Assembly (NCBI GenBank): GCA_958295775.1
Contig: CATQHC010000002.1
Span: 1,201,830 to 1,265,829, forward strand
DNA length: 64,000 nt
Origin: Chloroflexota bacterium
GTDB lineage: Bacteria; Chloroflexota; UBA11872; VXOZ01
Direction of reading: 5' to 3'
Shown: one piece after another, positions 10,057 to 17,142 of the stretch
Layout: every line of letters begins with the position of its first letter
How positions within the stretch are numbered: position 1 is the stretch's first letter
The notes under the pieces: generated by a model
What the model was told of the DNA's origin: nothing
Databases searched by the model: none
What the model saw: the letters and a program-made list of their open reading frames with translations, nothing else
Translations under genes and position numbers: made by a program

Positions 10057-10098
10057 GCGCTGGCAACGCAGCGCGCTCCGGCGCTGCGTTGCCAGCGC
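10057..10098. repeat. Perfect 18-bp inverted repeat with 6-nt loop
   Basis: The arms gcgctggcaacgcagcgc and their exact reverse complement flank gctccg. The element lies between two paralogous minus-strand genes and has no T-tract, so it looks like a REP element or processing hairpin. The inner core cagcgc-N6-gcgctg is shared with the hairpin at 19041-19080. Confidence 0.85.
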
Positions 10099-10281
10099 TG
10101 GTGGGGCGGAAAGCCCCGTGCGACTGCTCCTCACAAGCCCAGACGGCATGGAGACGCGGACTGCCTGCCACTTGAGACGTCCGGCGAAGAGTTCCGTGTC
10201 CCGCGCATTCGGCAGGGGTGCAAGTGCCAACGGCGTACCCAAGGAACCGAGATCAACTTGGCAATTAGGAACTGGGCGCGG

Positions 10282-10998
10282 CTACTGTTCGAGGCGCTCG
10301 CCGGCAACGATGATCTTGCTGGGCAAAATCTCGACACTGTCTATGCGTAGCCCTTGTGAGGCGCCGACGTTGGCAGCAACAAACTCGTTCGCCTGAATGG
10401 CTAGCTGGTCGCGTAACGCTTTCGGCATAGCCAGCGCGCCCAGTTTTGCCTCAGTGAATACAATCTCGACCGTTTCCTCACTCACTACGAAGTGACCCCT
10501 TGCCTGAACTGATGCGCGAAATGGGGACGTTATTGTGCCGTTGGCCACGAAGGCATCCTGCTCGAAGACCACGACCAAGTTTGTCACAGGGGGATTATCC
10601 AGCGATGCGATGACTTCACCCAACAACGCGGTGAGGTCGCTGTCAGTGACTTCTATGGTGAAGGGACCGGATTCATCAGCTTCGCGGATGGCATCTTCTG
10701 CCCGCTGAATCGCTGCTGTCTCGTCTCCCGCCGCCCCTGCGGCTGGCGTTGCGCCAGGTTCAGGTGTTCCAGTCTCAAGGACCGTATCGTCAGTTGACTG
10801 GCTTGGCGCCTGATCACTCGTTCTCGTCGCGGTCTGCGTTGGCGCCGGTGGGTCGCCGCTGCGAAACAATGCGCTCAGCCCCGGCACTTCCACGGCGCCT
10901 ATTCCTGCGAGCAAAATAACTCCGATTAGGAGCATCAAGAGAAAAAGCGTAAAGAACAGTACGGAAAGCGCCTTATAGACTTGCCACAAACATCCCAT
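10282..10998 (-). CDS. Membrane-anchored LmeA/DUF2993-like protein
   Basis: The 238-residue protein has one N-terminal membrane segment (about residues 10-32), a long Thr/Ser/Pro/Ala linker to about residue 95, and a domain paralogous to the 200-residue protein downstream. The track ORF starts at a TTG at 11043. I prefer ATG at 10998 (MGCLWQ), which has GGAAAAC seven bases upstream. The function is unknown; a lipid-binding or envelope role is inferred only from the LmeA/DUF2993-like resemblance. The two genes probably arose by duplication and are separated by a gap carrying a large hairpin. Confidence 0.62.
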   Translation of the reverse strand: MGCLWQVYKALSVLFFTLFLLMLLIGVILLAGIGAVEVPGLSALFRSGDPPAPTQTATRTSDQAPSQSTDDTVLETGTPEPGATPAAGAAGDETAAIQRAEDAIREADESGPFTIEVTDSDLTALLGEVIASLDNPPVTNLVVVFEQDAFVANGTITSPFRASVQARGHFVVSEETVEIVFTEAKLGALAMPKALRDQLAIQANEFVAANVGASQGLRIDSVEILPSKIIVAGERLEQ

Positions 10999-11115
10999 AG
11001 CTGTTTTCCGGTTCCATGAATTACGTCCTTCTCCATGGTACAATACCGGCGGTTTGCAACCACTTCCCGGTCGCCGTGGAACAGGCGCGGGTATTCTCAG
11101 TCCTGGAGGATTCCT

Positions 11116-11307
11116 TTGGAACTCACTTTGATCTATTTGGTCGCATTGCTTTTTTACTTCCTCCCGTTCTCTGTCGCCTTGCTTCGACTACACACTGGTC
11201 GCACGAAGATATTCTTTGTAAACCTTCTGTGCGGCTGGACAGCTATTGGCTGGGTCATTGCCATGCTAATGGCTCTGGACGTTATCAACGCTAGAAAACC
11301 ACTATAG
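11116..11307 (+). CDS. Superinfection-immunity-family membrane protein
   Basis: This 63-residue protein has two predicted membrane helices and the block FFVNLLCGWTAIGWV. This matches the NxxxGWTxxGW pattern of the superinfection immunity protein family named after phage T4 Imm. The family is common on bacterial chromosomes, where its role is mostly unknown. The track ORF begins at 11035, but TTG at 11116 follows an excellent GGAGGA box with a 5-nt spacer and gives the expected short protein. Confidence 0.75.
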   Translation: MELTLIYLVALLFYFLPFSVALLRLHTGRTKIFFVNLLCGWTAIGWVIAMLMALDVINARKPL

Positions 11308-11439
11308 AAACGATTCTTGGACATCCCCTTACCCACTGATAGTCTAAGATGTTCAGGGGTGCTTCAGACTGACCTGACCTTACATTTCCAGGATTCTAAC
11401 GACTGTATCCAGATTATATTTTGTGGAAGACATTTCGCT

Positions 11440-12087
11440 ATGCCACAGGGTCAGGAGATACGAAAGTACAAGAGACTAGTGGAAGAGCAATGTCTTGAAG
11501 ACCCCGCGTTGTTATGCCTCAAGGGATTCAAAACGCTGACGGGCCTGGAGCAAGCTCGGCTCTGCGCACCACGGAGTCCAGCCTTGACTGCTCCCGAATG
11601 GGAACTGCTCGCAGAATTTGGTCTTTACTCGAAGAATGAGATTCGTCAGCGCATGAATGAACGGGCTATGCTTGCCGCATACGACGGTGCGCCAAATTCG
11701 CTTACGGAAATGCATGTTGAGCGCTCTCCGGCAGCGACAGGGAGCGGTTGCGGTCCGAGCCGCAAGGAGCCGCACATCGAGGCGAGGCAAGAAGCGGTGC
11801 TGGAAGCCAGATTGGACTACAATCCGGAAGGGTCTCGCGCAAGTTTACGCTATGTGGTTACGTGGCGGCACTGCGAGCGGACAACGGACGGACAATCGCT
11901 CAATACCGAAAGTAGTCGATTTCATGCCGTTCTATTCGATGTCCTCACCGGTGGTGTCGTGCAGAGGGAGAATGGCACGATCCGGCGGGGGCCCGGTCAG
12001 TTAACGGCTCGACGTGATGTTGTATGGGAATCGGCAACACAGCCGATCCGGTACAAAACTGGGCTACGTGGGAATTCGCGACGGTAG
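11440..12087 (+). CDS. Hypothetical protein
   Basis: I do not recognise this 215-residue protein. The track ORF opens at 11317, but ATG at 11440 (MPQGQEIRKY) is the more likely start, with GGAAGA about 10 bases upstream. The first 100 residues look alpha-helical and charged, and the C-terminal half looks like beta strands (RYVVTWRHC, FHAVLFDVLTGG). No membrane segment or signal peptide is visible. Amino-acid composition looks protein-like and no long competing ORF exists, so it is probably real, but it may be an orphan. Confidence 0.45.
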   Translation: MPQGQEIRKYKRLVEEQCLEDPALLCLKGFKTLTGLEQARLCAPRSPALTAPEWELLAEFGLYSKNEIRQRMNERAMLAAYDGAPNSLTEMHVERSPAATGSGCGPSRKEPHIEARQEAVLEARLDYNPEGSRASLRYVVTWRHCERTTDGQSLNTESSRFHAVLFDVLTGGVVQRENGTIRRGPGQLTARRDVVWESATQPIRYKTGLRGNSRR

Positions 12088-12297
12088 GCGCACTTCTTAC
12101 GCAAGCAGACGGAATAGCCAAGCCGTATGGCAAAGAGATCCGTGCGGTTCGCTCCCATCCGATCTCTCGGTCTTGGAACGTCGTTCCCTCTAGTCCCGCT
12201 AACTCTAGATCTTGCGGAAAGCAGAGTCGCCACCGTGGGATGGTAAAACCCTGTCAAAGCTTGATGACACTCGTTTCAGAGGGTTGAATGAATCTCA

Positions 12298-13050
12298 TTG
12301 CTCAACATGACTGACTTTCAAGTCCTTCTGCTCTTCGGCGGCGCAGTAACCTTCTTCGCGGCCACGGTCGCAGGCATTACGGGCTTTGGCTACGGGCTCG
12401 TCAGTGTGCCGTTGCTGGTGCTCGCGCTGCCGCCGAAAGTGGTTGTACCCGCCGTCACCACGCACATCTTTCTGGTCTCTCTGCTCATACTCTTGGAAGT
12501 GATCAAGAACGTGGATCTGCGGCGCATTTGGCCGCTGATGGTGACCGGACTGATGGGGCTGCCGCTGGGGGTCTATGTGCTGCTCGTCCTGAGCGAAGGC
12601 GTCCTGAGGACCATTGTCGGCGTTGTGATAGTATTCTTCGCGCTCGCGCTGTTGCTGGGACTAAACCTTACAATCAGGAATGAAAAACTCGCGTTGCTGC
12701 CGGTGGGTGTCACGAGCGGGTTGCTTGCATCCGGCATCGCCATGGCGGGGCCGCCAGTGATTCTCTTCTTCTCCAACCAAGGGATGCAAAGGCAGGTCTT
12801 TCGGGCGAATCTCGCTGCCTACTTCGTCTTTCTCAACATGATTACCGTTCCCGCCCATGCCGCGAGCGGGCTCTTTACCGGTGAGGTCATTCGCTTTGCG
12901 CTGCTCTTTCTGCCTACACTGGTGGCGGGAATGGTCTTTGGCAGCTTTCTTTCCCGCAAGGTGCCCGAGGCGCAGTTTCACCGCGTGGTCTTGGTGGTCG
13001 TACTCTGCTCGGGACTGCTCTCGTTGACGTCCGGCCTGGGCCTCTTCTAG
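12298..13050 (+). CDS. TauE/SafE-family sulfite/organic anion exporter
   Basis: This 250-residue polytopic membrane protein has the TauE/SafE layout: two homologous halves of four helices, with ITGFGYGLVSVPLL in the first half and PVILFFSNQG in the second. The family exports sulfite, sulfoacetate or other anions; the substrate here is unknown. The start may be TTG 12298 or ATG 12307, and neither has a strong ribosome-binding site. Its end overlaps the convergent GNAT gene by four bases. Confidence 0.85.
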   Translation: MLNMTDFQVLLLFGGAVTFFAATVAGITGFGYGLVSVPLLVLALPPKVVVPAVTTHIFLVSLLILLEVIKNVDLRRIWPLMVTGLMGLPLGVYVLLVLSEGVLRTIVGVVIVFFALALLLGLNLTIRNEKLALLPVGVTSGLLASGIAMAGPPVILFFSNQGMQRQVFRANLAAYFVFLNMITVPAHAASGLFTGEVIRFALLFLPTLVAGMVFGSFLSRKVPEAQFHRVVLVVVLCSGLLSLTSGLGLF

Positions 13051-13589
13051 CCGAAACCGGTCGTGCGGAGCGTCTCCATCACCGCTTCCCAGCGCCCGGG
13101 ATAGCTGGGATGACTCATGTGCGGCTCGAAGCCAAGCTTCAGGTATATGTGGATCGCCGGCAGGCGCACGTCGTCGGTGAGCAGTTGCACGGAGCGAAAG
13201 CCGCGCTCGCGCAAGCGATGCAAGACCGAGAGCGAGAGCCAGTATCCCAAGCCAAAGCCGCGATGTTCCGGGTGGACGCAGACCATGTGCACGGTGCCGC
13301 GCTCCGGTGGATTTTTCTCTTCATGAACCGCGCTGGCAGTGCCGACGACTGTCTCGTCCTTCACGGCAAAGAATAGTCCGCCTGGATCGTATCCTGGCGC
13401 GCCAATGATTCTCTCGCGGCAAGCCTCGACGGTCCACGAAGAGTTCATCGCCACTCTCACGAGTTCCGTCCAAAGCACCTCGTCGTTGGGCCGATAGGCA
13501 CGGATGCGATAGGGCGCCGGCACCTGCAGCGGGGGGAGATCGTCCAAGTGCGGGCGTACCATGATCAATTGTGGATTCGATGCGCTCAC
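13047..13589 (-). CDS. GNAT-family N-acetyltransferase
   Basis: This 180-residue GNAT protein contains the acetyl-CoA-binding motif A as VHMVCVHPEHRGFGLG around residue 100 and a C-terminal YLKLGFEP. It would transfer an acetyl group to an amine; the acceptor is unknown. Start GTG 13589 is supported by AAGGAG eight bases upstream, which lies inside the stop region of the enolase-superfamily gene. The genes are therefore translationally linked in the catabolic cluster. Confidence 0.87.
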   Translation of the reverse strand: MSASNPQLIMVRPHLDDLPPLQVPAPYRIRAYRPNDEVLWTELVRVAMNSSWTVEACRERIIGAPGYDPGGLFFAVKDETVVGTASAVHEEKNPPERGTVHMVCVHPEHRGFGLGYWLSLSVLHRLRERGFRSVQLLTDDVRLPAIHIYLKLGFEPHMSHPSYPGRWEAVMETLRTTGFG

Positions 13590-13593
13590 TACA

Positions 13594-14778
13594 CTACTCC
13601 TTGAATTGCGCTGCAGCCGGATCGTTAAAGATGGTGCCGCCCCAGGTATCCACGGTCGGCCTGCTCCAGGGGGTGGGAATGGAGCGGTAAGGGTGTCGCA
13701 ACAATGCTTCTTCGTCTAGTTCAATTCCCAAGCCAGGCGCATCCGGTATGCGCAGCGTGCCGTCCGGTTGGACGCATTCCAGCGAGTCGACGACGATGTC
13801 CTGTCGCCAAGGACAGCCGAACAAGAATGACTCAAGAATGAGCACGTTGGGTATGCAGCCAACCGCCTGCAAGGTTGCCGCCATCGCCACCGGGCCATAG
13901 GGATTGTGCGGGGCCACAGGGATGTCGTACGTCTCCGCCCATGCCGCAATCTTCTTGGCCTCCAGAATGCCGCCGGTGTGGCTGATGTCGGGTTGGATGA
14001 TGTCCAAGAGCTGCTGCTCAAGATATTCGCGAAACCCCCAGCGAGTGAAAAACCGCTCGCCGGCCGCAATCGGCATGCCAATCTGCGCCTGTGCCAGTTT
14101 CGCGTAGGCGGCGGGGTTGTCCGGCCGGAGCGGTTCTTCGTAGAAGAACGGTCGGTAAGGACGCAGCGCCTCCGCCGCGGCAATCGCGCTCGTCACGTTG
14201 AGACGACCGTGCACTTCTACGCATAGGTCAATGTCGTCGCCCACAGCCGCGCGTACTGCCGCGACACAGGCTGCGGCTTCCTCAATCTCCTGGTTGGACG
14301 CCGTGATCCAGGAAGTAAACGGGTCCCATTTCAGGGCCGTGTACCCTTGCGCCACCACCGCTTGGGCGGCTGCCGCAAATTCATCCGGCGTGCTCGCTCC
14401 CTCAAACCAGCCGTTGGCGTAGACGCGAATACTATCGCGGCACGGTCCCCCAAGCAGCGCGTGCACCGGCAGCCCAACGTCCTTGCCCTTGATGTCCCAA
14501 CACGCCTGCTCCAACGCACTGATGGCGGTGTTGTAGACCGGTCCCGTACCGCCGTACTCGCCCCGGTGCAACAATTGCAGGTTGGCCTCAATGTGCCGTG
14601 GGTCCTCGCCGATCAGCACAGCACCTAGCTCACTGATAGCGGTGGCCGCGGTGTGCTCTTTCCAAGCCAGCGGCGCTTCCCCCCAACCGTGAAGACCGGC
14701 GTCCGTCGTAACCTTGGCAAAGACCCAGTTCCACCATTGGCCGTCAACTATGAATGTCTGAATGCCCGTGATCTTCAT
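13594..14778 (-). CDS. Mandelate racemase/galactonate dehydratase-like enzyme
   Basis: This 394-residue enolase-superfamily protein resembles D-galactonate dehydratase and related acid-sugar dehydratases. Visible elements are the N-terminal capping domain starting MKITGIQTF, the catalytic strand TALKWDPF near residue 150, the metal and base region DLCVEVHGR near 190, EEPLRPDN near 214, and a C-terminal CQPDISHTGG-type strand. The track start at 14826 overlaps the creatininase gene. ATG 14778 lies four bases after its stop and gives a normal N-terminus. Together with the KdgK-like kinase at 50843 it hints at aldonic-acid catabolism, though the genes are far apart. Confidence 0.88.
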   Translation of the reverse strand: MKITGIQTFIVDGQWWNWVFAKVTTDAGLHGWGEAPLAWKEHTAATAISELGAVLIGEDPRHIEANLQLLHRGEYGGTGPVYNTAISALEQACWDIKGKDVGLPVHALLGGPCRDSIRVYANGWFEGASTPDEFAAAAQAVVAQGYTALKWDPFTSWITASNQEIEEAAACVAAVRAAVGDDIDLCVEVHGRLNVTSAIAAAEALRPYRPFFYEEPLRPDNPAAYAKLAQAQIGMPIAAGERFFTRWGFREYLEQQLLDIIQPDISHTGGILEAKKIAAWAETYDIPVAPHNPYGPVAMAATLQAVGCIPNVLILESFLFGCPWRQDIVVDSLECVQPDGTLRIPDAPGLGIELDEEALLRHPYRSIPTPWSRPTVDTWGGTIFNDPAAAQFKE

Positions 14779-14782
14779 GCGT

Positions 14783-15541
14783 CTATGGAATGTGCGTCTT
14801 GTGGAACGTGCGAATGAACTCGGCAAGATTCTTAGTAATTGCGTCCAAGAATGCTTTGCCTTTTTCCGCGGTAGCCAGGGTCGGATCGCCCGCCACCCCG
14901 GTCGTGCCCGGATCGAAGACCGGCCAGAAGTAGACTGCCCCGCCCGTGGGCAAACGTGTTGGCGGAATTCCCAGGTCCTTGACCGCGGTGCTCATGTCCA
15001 CAAGCTCTTGCCGGAGGTACAGCATCATCGAGGTCTCAATCTCACACGCGTGGCCGACCTTCTTGCGCTCACCCTCTACCAACTCGGCCAGCTCAGCCGC
15101 TGCCAGATCCCAGTACGTCGTCGCGGCAACTTCAATGCCTTCGGCGCCGAGCTGGAGCGTCGCGGCCTTCATGGTCTGATCGTTGCCGCCGTGTCCGTTG
15201 AGCAACAGAATGTGGCGGAATCCGTGCCGCCACATGCAGGTCACGATGTCGCGAAGCACCTGAGAAAACGTGTCCACACTGAGAGTGAGGGTTCCGGTAA
15301 AGTGCATGTGGTGCGGTGAAACGCCCGTCCACACCGGCGGCGCAACCAGCACGGGCACGTCCGGCGCAAGCGCTTGCGCCGCAGCCAGGGCGACCGTTTG
15401 CGCCATGAAGATATCCACGTCCACCGGCAGGTGGGCGCCATGCTGCTCGATCGACCCTACCGGCACGATTACGACGGCGCCATGGTCGCGCATTTCCGCG
15501 ATCTCGTCCCGCCGCATGTGTTGCCAAACATACTTTTCCAT
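14783..15541 (-). CDS. Creatininase-family amidohydrolase
   Basis: This 252-residue protein has the metal-binding signatures of creatininase-family cyclic amidohydrolases: GSIEQHGAHLPVDVD at about 28, NGHGGN at about 113, and GHACEIETS at about 163. The family includes creatininase and enzymes acting on other lactams or formamides, so creatinine itself is not assured. ATG 15541 follows TAGGAGAGAAGC. It is the first gene of a tight three-gene unit with the enolase-superfamily and GNAT genes. Confidence 0.92.
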   Translation of the reverse strand: MEKYVWQHMRRDEIAEMRDHGAVVIVPVGSIEQHGAHLPVDVDIFMAQTVALAAAQALAPDVPVLVAPPVWTGVSPHHMHFTGTLTLSVDTFSQVLRDIVTCMWRHGFRHILLLNGHGGNDQTMKAATLQLGAEGIEVAATTYWDLAAAELAELVEGERKKVGHACEIETSMMLYLRQELVDMSTAVKDLGIPPTRLPTGGAVYFWPVFDPGTTGVAGDPTLATAEKGKAFLDAITKNLAEFIRTFHKTHIP

Positions 15542-15828
15542 GCTTCTCTCCTAATCTATCCGCGGCCGTTGACGGCTCAGGCTCGCAGCAATCTCATTGG
15601 CTCGTACCACTTTCGCAGAACGTCAATTCCTAAGACACTCGGGTGACTCTCATAATCGTGACTGTTCCTAAAGCCCTTAGAGGGCGGAGCACCTGTCCCT
15701 GTGTCCTAAACCTGCGCCAAGTTGGGCCCAGGGGAGGATTGTGCAACAACAGGACTCTCATGAATCCTTTTGCCAGGTGTGCAAGCCAGACCCCCGGCAA
15801 CGCCTAACGCACTTATGTCAATTGGAAA

Positions 15829-16656
15829 CTAGAAGTCGGCCTGCCCCGGCGCGGAATACGCCTGAATGAGACGAGCGGTACTGAGCGCGTTCAGCACTGT
15901 GTCCCCACGATACTCGACCGTTCTTGAATCAATTTTGGTGCAGGCACTGCCGTCGAAGTACATGCGGTCGACGAGATCCGTGCTGTTGTAGCGAATCCGC
16001 ACCCTGACCGGTGCGGTCACCGTGTAGGGCGTGAATTCACGCACTCTTGCCACCGCGCGGTGGGCTTTCGCCTGCAACAGTTCACGCGCGCGCTGTGGCG
16101 AGAGCATGCGGGCCGCGTGGCGTCCCAGCGCCCGCTTTACTTGCGCTGTTTCGATATCGCCCAGGACACTGCGGCCCTCGGCGCACGCCTTGTCGTCGCC
16201 CGTCACCAGGCCGACCGGCACCCCGTGCGCGCCGGCAATCGCCGCATCGATCATGATCTCTCCCGCCGGCGCACCATTGATGGTGATGTCCTGGTAGGAG
16301 GCAGAACTCATCGTGTGGTCCCGCACCGCGTTCGCAGTGCCCGACATCGCGTGGTAGCCCACCAGCATCATGACATCCGCGCCCTCCAAGAAAGGGAAGC
16401 GCTGTTGGTGGGCCCCGCCCATGATGTACTCAGCGGCCGGATGCAATTCTTCGTAAATGAAGTTGAAACCGGAGGCATGTGCGTCTACAACGAGCACTTC
16501 AGCAGCGCCCGCAGCCAGGGCGCCTTCAATTACGGCATTGGTATCGTTTACCAGTTGACGGCGCGCCTCTTGATAGAACAGCCTCCCGTGCAGAAGCTGC
16601 TCTGAGATGACGATGCCGCTGATACCTTCCATATCAACGGCAATGTACGCATTCAT
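15829..16656 (-). CDS. dppA: D-aminopeptidase, DppA family (M55)
   Basis: The DppA family are decameric zinc peptidases that release N-terminal D-amino acids. The signature AVDMEGISG lies at residues 6-14, DAHASG near 59 supplies metal ligands, and VGYHAM near 102 supplies the catalytic His. The track start at 16665 sits directly against AAAGGAGGG with no spacer. ATG at 16656, eight bases after that box, is much better and gives 275 residues. It lies 287 bases upstream of the creatininase unit on the same strand and probably belongs to the same peptide/amide-salvage region. The 287-base gap between them shows no gene. Confidence 0.92.
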   Translation of the reverse strand: MNAYIAVDMEGISGIVISEQLLHGRLFYQEARRQLVNDTNAVIEGALAAGAAEVLVVDAHASGFNFIYEELHPAAEYIMGGAHQQRFPFLEGADVMMLVGYHAMSGTANAVRDHTMSSASYQDITINGAPAGEIMIDAAIAGAHGVPVGLVTGDDKACAEGRSVLGDIETAQVKRALGRHAARMLSPQRARELLQAKAHRAVARVREFTPYTVTAPVRVRIRYNSTDLVDRMYFDGSACTKIDSRTVEYRGDTVLNALSTARLIQAYSAPGQADF

Positions 16657-17142
16657 GGACTGCATCCCTCCTTTGGTGGAGGCCCTCGATCGCGCTATTG
16701 CGATCGGCAGCCTCGGTCACTGTGCTCATGGGCGCTGCGTCGCACCATGCCGTTTGGACCAGACGTTCCATCGAGCCCAAGCGAGGAACTCGCAGTGGTC
16801 TCTCTACGTCATTGAATTAAACCGAGACCACCCCAGCCAGGCGCCGCTTCAGAGCAAGATCAATTACCGCTAGGTACGTCAAACTCTCCCCAACTGCACA
16901 AAGCTAGGTTATTATAGACATGCGCATCCGTTTCAGTAAACGTGCGCATGTCCCTTGCTGACATTGCCCAGTTACTATGGTACTCTCAAGTGGTGTGCGC
17001 GTTCGGTTTCGCGCTCCTATGAGATTAAATTTTGGGATAGGGCTTTTTTCGTTTAACTTGGGCAGACGTTCTTGATGTCCAGGTGACCGAAGCGAACTTT
17101 TCTAGCGGCCACGCTGACGGTGAGGAGGAGTATTAACCCACC
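16657..17142. other. Divergent intergenic region
   Basis: This gap of about 490 bases separates the divergent dppA and propeller genes. It holds a strong hairpin at 16917-16952 (listed separately). A weak candidate promoter for the plus-strand gene is TTCGGT with TAAATT 18 bases later near 17010-17040. No gene is apparent. Confidence 0.5.
16917..16952. repeat. Two-part hairpin (10 bp + 5 bp stems)
   Basis: gacatgcgca and tgcgcatgtc form a perfect 10-bp outer stem. After a two-base bulge, cgttt and aaacg form an inner stem around cagt. There is no T-tract. It could be a REP-like element or an operator for one of the flanking divergent genes. Confidence 0.65.

Noticed and set aside
9646-10350. 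234-residue plus-strand ORF across the hairpin region
   Set aside because: It is antisense to the 200-residue lipoprotein gene and has no domain or ribosome-binding site.
11116-11307. Prophage remnant suggested by the superinfection-immunity family name
   Set aside because: No integrase, structural phage gene or attachment repeat is near; the family is common on chromosomes.
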